Below, piece after piece: positions 17,301-25,736 of a stretch of DNA of 64,000 nucleotides. The stretch is taken from assembly GCA_023382535.1 (NCBI GenBank), contig JAHDWA010000003.1:293761-357760 (forward strand). The letters are read 5' to 3'. The notes under the pieces are model-generated. The model was not told the DNA's origin and made no database searches. It saw nothing but the letters and a program-made list of their open reading frames with translations. Source of the DNA: Anaerolineae bacterium. GTDB taxonomy: Bacteria; Chloroflexota; Anaerolineae; 4572-78; J111. The position numbers and the translations under genes are program-made. How positions within the stretch are numbered: position 1 is the first letter of the stretch; the number at the start of each line of letters is the position of its first letter.

Positions 17301-20300
17301 GTACAACGGCTACCAGCCCCAAACCTATGTCTACATGACCGTCCGCAACGTTAACCAGGTCAATTTTAATCTCTACCGGCTGTCGCAAGACGAATTTTTG
17401 CAGCTCAGTGAAGGGACTTTTGCCGGTTGGGACGACTACCAGCAGTGGAGCAATTTCCAGCCCGACTCTGCGAAACTCGTCGGCGCGTGGAGCCAGGCCA
17501 CCGATCCGGCCGTTTACGAGAATTACGTCTATAAGGTGGATGTCAGCCAGGCAGTGGCGAACGGCCAGGCCCTTCCGCCCGGCCTGTACTACCTGGAAGC
17601 GGCGGCTCCGCCTGAAAATATCTACCCGGAGGCTCAAAACGCCGACCCAACCCAGTCCGTTGACCGCCAACTGCTGGTTGTCAGCAAGAAGAACATCACT
17701 TTGAAGCAGGGAACGGGCGACGTCCTGGCCTGGTTGACCGACCTGCAAAGCGGACAGTCAACGGCCAACGCGCCGATCAATCTGCTGGTCAACCGCCAGG
17801 CAGGGACTCCAACCCAGACTGACGCCGAGGGCGTGGCGACCTTCACCTACGAACCCCTGCCCGACGGGTCGCCCGTTTCGCTGGTGGTCTTTACCGGCAA
17901 CCCTGACCAACCGGACGATAACTTTGCTGTGGGCGTCACGAGCTGGAGCGCCGGGATCAACTCTTACGATTTTAATCTCTACAGCTCCGGCTTTACCGGT
18001 TTTCGTTACGGCGGCCCGTATAACGGCTACATTTACAGCGAGCGCCCGCTCTACCGGCCCGGCCAGACCGTCTACTTCAAAGGCATCATCCGCGCCGACG
18101 ACGACGCCCGTTACAGCCTGCCGACCGTTCCTACCGCCACGGTGCAGATTTTCGATGGGCAGTATCGGCAGGTTTACAACGAAGAACTGCCGCTGAACGA
18201 CTTTGGTACCTTCAACGGGGAGTTTAAGCTGGGCGACACGGCCGGGCTGGGCAGCTACTCTCTGCAAGCGGTCTACGAGGGCGTCACTTTCTACGGCAAT
18301 TTCCAGGTCTCGGCTTATCGCCGGCCTGAATTCCTGGTTAACGCGGTGACGGGCAAGAGTGAATACCGCCAGGGTGAGACCATCAAAGTCAGCGCCAGCG
18401 CCGAGTTCTTTGCCGGGGGCCCGGTCTCTAACGCCAAGGTACGCTGGACCCTGCTGACCGTGCCCTATGCTTTTCAATATGGAGGCCCCGGTTATTACGA
18501 TTTTGTGGATGTCGAGGAGTTCAACCGCCGGCCTGACCAATACTACGATGTTGGTTACAATGAGCGCATCGCCGGTGGGGAAGGCGTGACCGACGCCGAA
18601 GGCCGCTTCACTTTTGAAGTCCCGGCGGATATTTCGACTCGAATAGCCAGCCAGAGGTTTACCTTTGATGTAGCCGTGACCGACATTAACAACCAGGAAG
18701 TCGCCAACCAGGCCAGGGCTATTGTCCACAAGGGTGATTTTTACATCGGCCTGCGCCCGGAGCAGTACGTCGGCCAGGTTGGCGCGGACAACCCGGTGGA
18801 GGTGCTGGTGGTGGATTGGAACAGCGACCCTGTGCCCAACCGGGAAGTCGAAGTGGTGGTGGCCGAACACAACTTTTATAGCGTCCAGCAGCTTAACCCG
18901 GCGCCAGACCCCAATGACCCGAATGACGCCTACTACTGGGAAAACATTGTCGAAAATATCGCCGTTTTCACCACCACTGTCACCACCAGCCAGGACGGCA
19001 AAGCCGTGGCCAATTTTGTCCCGGACAAAGCCGGTAACTACAAAGTCTACGCTCGCGCCATTGACAACAACGGCCAGGAAATCCGCACCGCCACCTTTAT
19101 CTGGGTCAGCGGTTCCGAGTATGTCAACTGGGGCCAGGAAAACAACAACCGGATTGATTTGGTGATTGACCAGAAACAGTACAATGTCGGTGATACGGCC
19201 AATATCCTGATTCCCCACCCCTTCAGCGGCACGGTGACCGCCCTGGTCACGCTGGAGCGGGGCCACGTGTATGACCATTTCCTGACCGAACTGACAACCA
19301 ACAGCGACCAACTGCAAATCCCCATCACCGAGGAGCTGATCCCCAACATCTATGTCTCGGTGGTCATCATCAAGGGCATGGATGAGACCAACCCGCTCCC
19401 GGCTTTTCGGGTAGGCTATGTCCGGCTGCCGATCAACCCGGCCGAGAAAGAATTAAAGATTACCCTCACGCCCGACAAGTCCGCCGGCGAGACCTACCTG
19501 CCGGGGGACACGGCCGAGTATCAGGTCAGCGTGACCGACATGCAGGGCCAGCCGGTCAAAGCCGAATTATCGCTGGCTTTGATTGATAAAGCAGTCTTGA
19601 CCCTGATGCCCGACCAGCCGGGGCAACTGCTCGACGCTTTCTGGTACGAGCGGGTGCTGAACGTGCAGACTGCCAGCGGCCTGACCCTATCCCTTGACCA
19701 GATCAACCGCTCCCTGGATGAAAAGAAAGGCGGCGGCGGCGGCGATGGCCAGCTTGGCCCGGAGTCTGTCCGGCAGAATTTTGCCGACACCGCCCTGTGG
19801 GTGGCCGATTTTGTGACCGACGAGAACGGCCGGGGCACGGTCAAAGCGACCCTGCCCGACAACCTGACCACCTGGGTGTTGATCGGCAAGGGCGTCACCG
19901 GAGCCGAGACGCGGGTAGGGGAAAGCCGGGTGGAAGTTGTCAGCAGCAAGCCGCTGCTGGTGCGCCCGGTCACACCGCGCTTCTTTGTCACCGGCGACGA
20001 AGTCCAGTTGGGTATGGTCGTCCAGAACAACACCGACCAGACCCTGCAGGTTGAACCCAACTTTGCGGCGGAAGGAATTACGGTGGCCGGCAATGCCGCC
20101 CCGTTTGAACTGGAAGCCGGGGAGCGGGTCCGGGTGGATTACACCATCACCGTCGAAGAGGCCGAAGTGGCCCGCTTGACCATGGGCGCGAAATCGGCGG
20201 AGTACGGCGATGCCGTAGCCTTTGAGCTGCCGATTTACCACTTGAGTACGCCGGAAACTGTGGCCACGGTGGGCACGCTTGACGAGGACGGGGCGCGTCT

Positions 20301-21975
20301 TGAAGGGATTGCTCTGCCGCGCAGTTTTGATCCCTCCCGCGGCAGCCTGACCGTCAACCTTGACCCCAGCCTGGCCGCCGGGATGCGGCCGGGCCTGGAT
20401 TACCTGGAGCATTTCCCCTATGAGTGCGTCGAGCAAACCGTCAGCCGCTTCCTGCCCAACATCTTCACCTATCGCGCCTACGAAAAATTGAAGCTGGAAA
20501 ATCCCGAACTGGCCCAAAGACTGCCGGAGGTCGTCAATGCCGGACTGCAACGTTTATACAGCCAGCAGCACGTGGATGGCGGCTGGGGCTGGTGGATTCA
20601 GGATAGCAGCGACCCCTTTGTGAGCGCCTACGTCCTGTTGGGCCTGGTCGAAGCGCGGCGGGCCGATTTTACGGTGGACCAGACGGTGATTGACAGCGCC
20701 ATTGCCTATCTCCAGGCCAATATGATTGCACCCAAGGACATTGCCGCGCCGTGGCAGGGCAACCGGCAGGCTTTCATCCTGTATGTTCTAGCTGAAGCCG
20801 GCTCCAGCGATCTCAGCCGCAGCGTGGCTCTGTTTGAGCAGCGGCAGCAACTCGACATTTTTGGCCGGGCTTTCCTGGCCCTGTCCATGTATGTGGCCGA
20901 CCCGGAGACCAAGCAGATTAACACCCTGCTGGCCGACATCACCGATGCAGCGATTGTCAGCGCGACCGGAGCGCATTGGGAAGAGCAAACCGTAGATTAC
21001 TACGCTATGAACACCGATATTCGCAGCACGGCCATCGTTATCGCGGCCCTGTCCCGGATTCAGCCCCCCTCCCTAACCCTCCCCCCTCAGGGGGGAGGGC
21101 AGGGTGGGGGGGTGTTGCCGCAAGCGGTGCGCTGGCTGATGAGCGTTCGAGAGAATGGCGGCCATTGGGCGACGACCCAGGAAAATGCCTGGGCCATTAT
21201 CGGTTTGACCGATTGGCTGGTTGTCAGCGGCGAACTGCAAGCCGACTATGCCTGGCAGGTTTCGCTCAACGGGGCGGAACTCGGCCAGGGCAGCGTGGAT
21301 CAGACTAACCTGGAGCAAACCCAGCAGTTGCAAGTCGAGGTGAAAGAGCTGCTGGCTGATAGGGTTAACCGCCTGGCTGTCGAACGGGATGCCGCTGCCG
21401 GCAGCGCCGATGAGACCGGCCGGCTCTATTACGCCGCCTATCTGACCTACTACAAGCCGGTCCAGGAGATCAAAGCCCTTGACCGGGGCATCTATGTCTC
21501 GCGGCAGTACAGCTTGTTTTCTCCCTCCCCCTCTGAGGCGACCGAAGGGAGGGGCCGGGGAGGGGGTGCTATCTCCGAAGCCAGGGTAGGCGACTTTATC
21601 AAAGTCAAGCTGACCCTCGTCGCCCCGACCGATCTGCACTACGTGCTGGTCGAAGATCCGTTCCCGGCTGGAGCGGAAGGCGTGGACAGCAGCCTGGCAA
21701 CTACCAGTCTGGCGCCGGATGCCGGCCTGACCCAAGTGGAAGAGCATGATACGAGCAAAGGTTATGGTTGGTGGTACTTCACCCACAGCGAACTGCGCGA
21801 CGAAAAAGCTGTGCTCTTTGCCACGTTCCTGCCCAAGGGCACTTACGAATACACTTATACCCTCCGCGCCTCTGTTGCCGGCGAATACCGGGTCATTCCC
21901 ACCCACGCCGAGCAGATGTACTTCCCCGAAGTTTTTGGCCGGAGCGATGGGGGAGTGTTTAGAATTACGGAGTAG
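14338..21975 (+). CDS. Ser/Thr protein kinase-FHA-TM-alpha-2-macroglobulin fusion (2,545 aa)
   Basis: One uninterrupted frame. Residues 12-270 are a Hanks-type kinase: glycine loop LAQGGMGAIYRG, Lys42 in VAIK, Asp136 in HRDIKPQN, Asp154 in DFG. Residues ~285-375 look FHA-like (LLIFGPARD ... VRLEFDGQHCLVSN ... LRIGRATFAL). A single transmembrane helix lies at ~438-459, followed by a Thr/Pro/Ala-rich stalk. The outside part has several SbsA-type Ig-like domains (repeated ITFDQPMDRASVEKAF / VTFNQPMDRPSVEENL), then bacterial alpha-2-macroglobulin: SERPLYRPGQTVYFKG near 1235-1250, the NFADTALWVADF segment after a Gly-rich run near 1797, and the thioester C2030-V-E-Q. The kinase would be cytoplasmic and the protease trap extracytoplasmic, so it could signal protease attack or envelope damage (inference). 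Two GC-rich palindromes interrupt the C-terminal part in frame. Confidence 0.93.
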   Translation: MTLSANTLLENRYRIEGLLAQGGMGAIYRGFDLILDIPVAIKESFFKTPHGTRQFQQEARILARLHHPSLPRVINHFSVGDQQYLVMDFVEGQDLWEMVTKRGQPLGQRQALNYLIQVCEAVQYLHQQNPPIIHRDIKPQNIKITPDNRAVLVDFGIAKVGHDDSLTDTGARGVTSGFSPPEQYSGTGTTPASDIYALGATLYAILTGKKPPDSVSLMAGEAEFEPPDQVNPKLSRQVSAAIEHAMQVQRADRPASVALWQQTLKNMLNSLPDDDTAVLVTPSAAVWLVDSAGRAYRLKPGLLIFGPARDEATPASELLNTSPYVRLEFDGQHCLVSNPGNMAGVTLNDQPVGPESQPFNSGDWLRIGRATFALSETEPKERSEIPSILLSQDMDEPTETAYVPVPVVLASASAPPTGPQLAAGTQQTVVDATKPTSRWWLAVAALVLIALIGAAIFWSRGQAEPMAQVEPSSTSAPAGPTAAPPTQTSSQAGAAVPTDTPAATPAAAVEPTFTPTPTIPLEPIAPLVLQTVPEVGAEQSLDAPIEITFDQPMDRASVEKAFAIEPGASIDGVFDWVDDQTLRFSLQDGFQRGQRYRVRIAETATSQAGLALPRPFELRFNAAGFLEVVNVQPLADTSKILPTTTVTVFFNRPVVPLGAIESGGGGLPDPLTFVPQVPGEGEWLNTSIYQFTPTGEGFQPAAQYTARVSRGLTDVFGQAVLEDDFEWTFTTLSPAVVGSVPAADDLYVSPTPVISVTFNQPMDRPSVEENLLLLNEQTGQPVSGTFAWAEVGMLPPPPTDEFGNIIYEYDAQGQPIPPDLEPIGAETVTFTPAEPLEFGASYQIILPQGVAGALDQTQTQGDYNATFTVTPYPDVASTNPANGEQFADIYQGLDITFNAPMNPATFVVGETVIISPPITATDVYSYWSQNDTQVNLGFPRRENSEYSVTLRGSIEGRYGHPLNKNITIAWKTLKQTPYVRLVSPKIAMYNGYQPQTYVYMTVRNVNQVNFNLYRLSQDEFLQLSEGTFAGWDDYQQWSNFQPDSAKLVGAWSQATDPAVYENYVYKVDVSQAVANGQALPPGLYYLEAAAPPENIYPEAQNADPTQSVDRQLLVVSKKNITLKQGTGDVLAWLTDLQSGQSTANAPINLLVNRQAGTPTQTDAEGVATFTYEPLPDGSPVSLVVFTGNPDQPDDNFAVGVTSWSAGINSYDFNLYSSGFTGFRYGGPYNGYIYSERPLYRPGQTVYFKGIIRADDDARYSLPTVPTATVQIFDGQYRQVYNEELPLNDFGTFNGEFKLGDTAGLGSYSLQAVYEGVTFYGNFQVSAYRRPEFLVNAVTGKSEYRQGETIKVSASAEFFAGGPVSNAKVRWTLLTVPYAFQYGGPGYYDFVDVEEFNRRPDQYYDVGYNERIAGGEGVTDAEGRFTFEVPADISTRIASQRFTFDVAVTDINNQEVANQARAIVHKGDFYIGLRPEQYVGQVGADNPVEVLVVDWNSDPVPNREVEVVVAEHNFYSVQQLNPAPDPNDPNDAYYWENIVENIAVFTTTVTTSQDGKAVANFVPDKAGNYKVYARAIDNNGQEIRTATFIWVSGSEYVNWGQENNNRIDLVIDQKQYNVGDTANILIPHPFSGTVTALVTLERGHVYDHFLTELTTNSDQLQIPITEELIPNIYVSVVIIKGMDETNPLPAFRVGYVRLPINPAEKELKITLTPDKSAGETYLPGDTAEYQVSVTDMQGQPVKAELSLALIDKAVLTLMPDQPGQLLDAFWYERVLNVQTASGLTLSLDQINRSLDEKKGGGGGDGQLGPESVRQNFADTALWVADFVTDENGRGTVKATLPDNLTTWVLIGKGVTGAETRVGESRVEVVSSKPLLVRPVTPRFFVTGDEVQLGMVVQNNTDQTLQVEPNFAAEGITVAGNAAPFELEAGERVRVDYTITVEEAEVARLTMGAKSAEYGDAVAFELPIYHLSTPETVATVGTLDEDGARLEGIALPRSFDPSRGSLTVNLDPSLAAGMRPGLDYLEHFPYECVEQTVSRFLPNIFTYRAYEKLKLENPELAQRLPEVVNAGLQRLYSQQHVDGGWGWWIQDSSDPFVSAYVLLGLVEARRADFTVDQTVIDSAIAYLQANMIAPKDIAAPWQGNRQAFILYVLAEAGSSDLSRSVALFEQRQQLDIFGRAFLALSMYVADPETKQINTLLADITDAAIVSATGAHWEEQTVDYYAMNTDIRSTAIVIAALSRIQPPSLTLPPQGGGQGGGVLPQAVRWLMSVRENGGHWATTQENAWAIIGLTDWLVVSGELQADYAWQVSLNGAELGQGSVDQTNLEQTQQLQVEVKELLADRVNRLAVERDAAAGSADETGRLYYAAYLTYYKPVQEIKALDRGIYVSRQYSLFSPSPSEATEGRGRGGGAISEARVGDFIKVKLTLVAPTDLHYVLVEDPFPAGAEGVDSSLATTSLAPDAGLTQVEEHDTSKGYGWWYFTHSELRDEKAVLFATFLPKGTYEYTYTLRASVAGEYRVIPTHAEQMYFPEVFGRSDGGVFRITE
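21062..21115. repeat. GC-rich palindrome in frame inside the alpha-2-macroglobulin domain
   Basis: Arms CCCTCCCCCCT (21077-21087) and AGGGGGGAGGG (21089-21099) are perfect, inside longer imperfect arms. It encodes a low-complexity Pro/Leu then Gly/Gln insert at residues ~2243-2259, within the thioester (alpha/alpha toroid) domain. Confidence 0.75.
21521..21570. repeat. Second GC-rich imperfect palindrome in the same gene
   Basis: A CTCCCTCCCC-rich left arm (21521-21533) and a GGGAGGGGCCGGGGAGGGGG right arm (21547-21566) encode Ser/Pro then Gly/Arg/Glu residues near 2395-2411. Without it the flanking beta-domain sequence would read on. Confidence 0.65.
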
Positions 21976-21982
21976 GTGGTCA

Positions 21983-22025
21983 AGTTGCGTATTGCGTGTT
22001 CCGTTCACTGTACGCAATATACAGT
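21983..22025. repeat. Heptamer-word hairpin (word TTGCGTA)
   Basis: TATTGCGT (21990-21997) pairs with ACGCAATA (22012-22019). The left arm reads TTGCGTA, TTGCGTG, TTCCGTT. It lies between the giant gene and the LysM/beta-lactamase gene. Confidence 0.65.
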
Positions 22026-22045
22026 AATTTAGGTTTATTTATCCT

Positions 22046-23788
22046 ATGTCAAAAATATTTAAAGTTTTAATGTTTGTGTCTTTGTTTGTCACTGCCACCG
22101 GCATTGTTGCAGCCCAGGAACAGGACGACGGGCAGGCTTATCTGGTGCAGGCTGGAGACTCCCTGATGGGGTTGGCAGAGCAGTTCTACCAGACCTACGC
22201 CGCCTGGCCGGCTATTCAAATGGCTACCAATGCCAAAGCCGCTCAGGATAGCCGTTTCGCCAAGATTGAAAATGCCGATCAGCTTTCAGCGGGACAATTA
22301 TTATGGATTCCCGATCCCGATGAAGCCGAGCGACTGCTCGGCGGCGGTATTTCTCTCGGCCCGCCGGAGGCCAAGCCGCTCACCCCGGAGCTTCTGGCCG
22401 AATTTGAAAGCTATATCGAAACAAAGCGTCAGCGCTTCCGCATTCCGGGGGCAGCGGTAGCAGTGGTGCAGGGCAATGAGATCCTCCTGGCCAAGGGCTT
22501 TGGCGTGCGTGAGTTGGGTAAACCGGAACCTGTTACCCCGGAGACGGTCTTCGCCGTTGGCTCAACCACCAAGGCCATGACTTCACTGCTGATGGCGACG
22601 CTGGTGGATGAGGGCATCCTGGCCTGGGACCAGCCCGTAGTTGAATTATGGCCCGATTTCAAATTGTCTGACCCGGAGATCACTCCCCAAATTCGGCTCC
22701 GCAACTTGTTGAACATGAGCAGCGGTGCGCCCCGGGTTGACCTGGTCTGGAGCGGCGCCGATCTGACTGCCGAGCAAATTATGGCTTCGCTGGCCGATCT
22801 GCCGCTGGTGACGCCGCCGGGAGAAGTGTATCACTACAACAACCAGATCGTTGCCACCGGGGGATACATTGCGGCGCTGGCCGCCGGCGGACAGTACGGG
22901 AACTTGCAGCAAGCCTATGCCGACCTGTTACAAGCGCGCGTCTTTAACCCGATTGGGATGAGCAGCGCCTCAACGTCAATTGACGCGATTCAGGCCCAGC
23001 CTAACCACGCCACGCCCCACGATTTTACCCTGTCTGCTGAGGTCGTGCCGACCCACTTTCACGCCGATCCCAACATTACCCCGGCGGGAGGCGCGAATGC
23101 CAACGCCCTGGATATGGCCCGTTTTGTAATGACGCAGTTAGGTCGGGGCGTGGCTCCTGATGGAACCCGGGTGGTTTCGGCGGAAAATCTGGCCGAAACC
23201 TGGCAGCCGGCGGTCAGAGTGACCAAGACACTCAGCTACGGCATGGGCTGGTTTATCGAGGATTACCAGGGGGTGCAAGTGATCTGGCACGACGGCGACG
23301 TGTTAGGCTCTAAGGCTATGATCGCCTTTATCCCCGAAGCTAACGTCGGCCTGGTTGTGCTGAGCAATCGCCTGATCTCCACGGGCTTTAGCTACAGCCT
23401 GCGCTATCACTTGTTACACCAACTTTACGACTTTGAGAATGAGGAGGAGCCGGACTTCGAGGGGAATTGGGATGACTTTCTCGAGGCGATTGCCAAGCTG
23501 CGCGCGCCCCTCAATCCGCTGGTTGACCCGGCTGAAGTGGCCTCCTATCCGGGCCAGTACGAGGGTGATTGGCGGGTCGAACTGAGGGATGGAAACACCC
23601 TCTGGGCCGTCCGCGGCCCCTATGAGTGGCGGCTGCTGCAAGCGGATGAGGCCGGAGAGTACGTCATCAACAACGGCTTCGGCATCGCTACTCCCCTCCA
23701 GTTTATTGAGGATGAGACGGGAGGCGTGACGATGACCTTCACCCTCACCTCCGGCGAAGAGGGTACGTATCGCCGGTTGGGGCCATAA
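22046..23788 (+). CDS. Secreted LysM + class C beta-lactamase-fold serine hydrolase
   Basis: An N-terminal signal peptide (VLMFVSLFVTATGIVAAQ, cut near residue 23) is followed by a LysM peptidoglycan-binding domain (~31-92: YLVQAGDSLMGLAEQFYQTY ... AGQLLWIP), then a beta-lactamase/PBP-like domain (~115-470). The nucleophile motif SxxK is STTK in FAVGSTTKAMTSLL, and the second motif YxN is YNN in VYHYNNQ. The C-terminal ~110 residues are a beta-rich tail common in esterase/D-aminopeptidase relatives. The reaction may be on peptidoglycan peptides or small esters. It is directly downstream of the macroglobulin gene. In other bacteria alpha-2-macroglobulins are paired with PbpC, so a wall-directed partner fits. 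Confidence 0.9.
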   Translation: MSKIFKVLMFVSLFVTATGIVAAQEQDDGQAYLVQAGDSLMGLAEQFYQTYAAWPAIQMATNAKAAQDSRFAKIENADQLSAGQLLWIPDPDEAERLLGGGISLGPPEAKPLTPELLAEFESYIETKRQRFRIPGAAVAVVQGNEILLAKGFGVRELGKPEPVTPETVFAVGSTTKAMTSLLMATLVDEGILAWDQPVVELWPDFKLSDPEITPQIRLRNLLNMSSGAPRVDLVWSGADLTAEQIMASLADLPLVTPPGEVYHYNNQIVATGGYIAALAAGGQYGNLQQAYADLLQARVFNPIGMSSASTSIDAIQAQPNHATPHDFTLSAEVVPTHFHADPNITPAGGANANALDMARFVMTQLGRGVAPDGTRVVSAENLAETWQPAVRVTKTLSYGMGWFIEDYQGVQVIWHDGDVLGSKAMIAFIPEANVGLVVLSNRLISTGFSYSLRYHLLHQLYDFENEEEPDFEGNWDDFLEAIAKLRAPLNPLVDPAEVASYPGQYEGDWRVELRDGNTLWAVRGPYEWRLLQADEAGEYVINNGFGIATPLQFIEDETGGVTMTFTLTSGEEGTYRRLGP

Positions 23789-23856
23789 CCTGTTCTCTAT
23801 CAAATTTTCCCGCGATGAAACTTCCCCAGACTCGACAACCTCCCGCTTTGCTTAAG

Positions 23857-23886
23857 AAACCCCTCGCTGGTGAGGGGTTTTTGTTT
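23857..23886 (+). terminator. Rho-independent terminator
   Basis: Stem AAACCCCTC (23857-23865) and GAGGGGTTT (23872-23880), loop GCTGGT, followed by a T-rich tail. It ends the macroglobulin/LysM unit. Confidence 0.88.
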
Positions 23887-23951
23887 GTTGAGGTATACTT
23901 ACTGGGTACAAGTTAAGGAATCGTAACAGGTCAGGCAGGTCAAATTGAACG

Positions 23952-25736
23952 ATGCAGCTAACCAATCATACCATCGCTGTTCCCTTCCCTAAACTGGGGG
24001 CGGGACGTATCCTGTGGCGGTGTTTCAGTTATTTGCGCCCCTACTGGCGCTTGACCGCCGGCGCTTATTTAACTCTGCTGGGCGTTGCCGGGCTTAGCTT
24101 GGTTATCCCCCAGTTGATACGCTGGATTGTGGATCAGGGGATTGGCAGCCGTGACGTCCGGCTGTTGGGTGAGGCGGTTTTAGCCCTGCTGGGATTGACC
24201 CTGGCCAGGGGAGTCCTCCTGCTGCTGCAAGGCCGCTGGACCGAGACCGCTTCGCAGGGGGTAGCCTACGACTTGCGCAACGCTCTCCATCGCCAATTGG
24301 CCGGGCTATCTTTTGCTTACCATAACCGCACCGAAACCGGCCAACTCCTCTCGCGCGCCATTCAGGATGTCGAGCGGGTCCGCTTTTTGACAGGGCGGGC
24401 CTCTCTCAGATTGGTTGAAGGCGCTGTGCTGCTGCTGGGCACGGCGGTGGTGCTGCTCTGGATGAACCCGCATCTGGCCTTACTCTCCCTGGCAACGATG
24501 CCTCTGCTGGGCTACCGCGCTCTTTACTTTGGGCGTCGCTCCCGGCCGCTCTCGGCGCTTATCCAGAATCAAACAGCGGTCCTGACAACCCGGCTGGAGC
24601 AAAATCTGCGCGGCGCGCGCACAGTTAAAGCCTTTGCCCAGGAAGAGGCTGAGATTGACCGCTTTGATCGGGAAAACGAACGCTGGTTCGACCTATCAGC
24701 CCAGGCAGCGCGTCTGCAGGCAGTCAACCTGCCCTTGCTCGACCTGATTGCCAACATCGGTATTGTGTTCATCATCTGGTATGGAGGGCTGCTAGCCATC
24801 TGGGGCCAACTGAGCCTGGGTGAACTGGTCGCCTTTTCGACCTACCTGGGCCAGCTTTTCCAGCCGGTGCGGCGTATGGGTGTCATTACCCCCGCTATCG
24901 CCATGGCGATGGCAGCAGGCGAGCGCATTTTTGAAATCCTGGATGCTGTCTCAGAAGTGCAAGAGGCGCCAAACGCCCTGCCGCTGCCGCCGGTGCGGGG
25001 ACACGTTCGTTTCGAGGACGTTTCCTTTGCCTACTTTCCGCGCCATCCGGTGCTGAACGGGATCACTTTTGAAGCCTTACCCGGCCAGGTGATTGCCCTG
25101 TTAGGCGCAACCGGCTCCGGCAAGTCAAGCATTATCAACCTGATTCCCCGCTTTTACGATCCAACCAGGGGGCGTATCACCCTCGACGGTCACGACCTCC
25201 GCCATGTCATCCTCAACTCGCTCCGGGACCAGATTGGGATGGTTTTGCAAGAAACCACACTTTTTGCTACGACCATCCGGGAGAACATTGCCTTTGGCCG
25301 GCCCGAGGCCGGCGAGGCCGAGATCATCGAAGCAGCCAGGGCGGCCCAGGCCCACAACTTTATCAGCCAGACCCCGCAGGGCTACGAGACCTATGTCGGC
25401 GAGCGCGGCATTACGCTGTCCGGCGGGCAAAAGCAGCGCATTGCCATTGCCCGCGCTCTGTTGAAAGATCCGCGCCTGTTAATTTTAGACGACGCCACGG
25501 CCAGTGTTGATGCCGAAACCGAGCGTCTTATCCAGATGGCTCTCGAACGCTTGATGCAGGGCCGGACCTCTTTTATTATCGCCCAACGGTTAAGCACGGT
25601 ACGTCTGGCCGACTTGATTCTGGTGTTGGAGCGAGGCCGTATTGCCGCGAGAGGAACTCACCAGGAACTCCTGCGGACTTCCGGCTTATATGCGGACATC
25701 TACCACCGCCAGTTGCGGCCCCAGGAGCAGCGATGA
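23952..25736 (+). CDS. ABC exporter half-transporter (subunit 1)
   Basis: Transmembrane domain (six helices, ~30-310) fused to an ATPase domain. Walker A is GATGSGKSS, the signature LSGGQKQR is intact, and the Walker B region is LLILDDATASVD. An Asp therefore replaces the catalytic Glu after Walker B. That pattern is known from heterodimeric exporters (BmrCD, TM287/288) where one ATP site is degenerate. It overlaps the next gene by ATGA, so the two are translationally coupled and should form a heterodimer. Substrate (drug, lipid or peptide) unknown. Confidence 0.93.
   Translation: MQLTNHTIAVPFPKLGAGRILWRCFSYLRPYWRLTAGAYLTLLGVAGLSLVIPQLIRWIVDQGIGSRDVRLLGEAVLALLGLTLARGVLLLLQGRWTETASQGVAYDLRNALHRQLAGLSFAYHNRTETGQLLSRAIQDVERVRFLTGRASLRLVEGAVLLLGTAVVLLWMNPHLALLSLATMPLLGYRALYFGRRSRPLSALIQNQTAVLTTRLEQNLRGARTVKAFAQEEAEIDRFDRENERWFDLSAQAARLQAVNLPLLDLIANIGIVFIIWYGGLLAIWGQLSLGELVAFSTYLGQLFQPVRRMGVITPAIAMAMAAGERIFEILDAVSEVQEAPNALPLPPVRGHVRFEDVSFAYFPRHPVLNGITFEALPGQVIALLGATGSGKSSIINLIPRFYDPTRGRITLDGHDLRHVILNSLRDQIGMVLQETTLFATTIRENIAFGRPEAGEAEIIEAARAAQAHNFISQTPQGYETYVGERGITLSGGQKQRIAIARALLKDPRLLILDDATASVDAETERLIQMALERLMQGRTSFIIAQRLSTVRLADLILVLERGRIAARGTHQELLRTSGLYADIYHRQLRPQEQR

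Noticed and set aside
17758..19317. 519-codon open frame on the minus strand inside the giant gene
   Set aside because: It is antisense to a well-defined macroglobulin region, its translation is Val/Gly/His-rich with no motif, and long antisense frames recur under several GC-rich genes here (for example 15244-16365 and 55482-56846).
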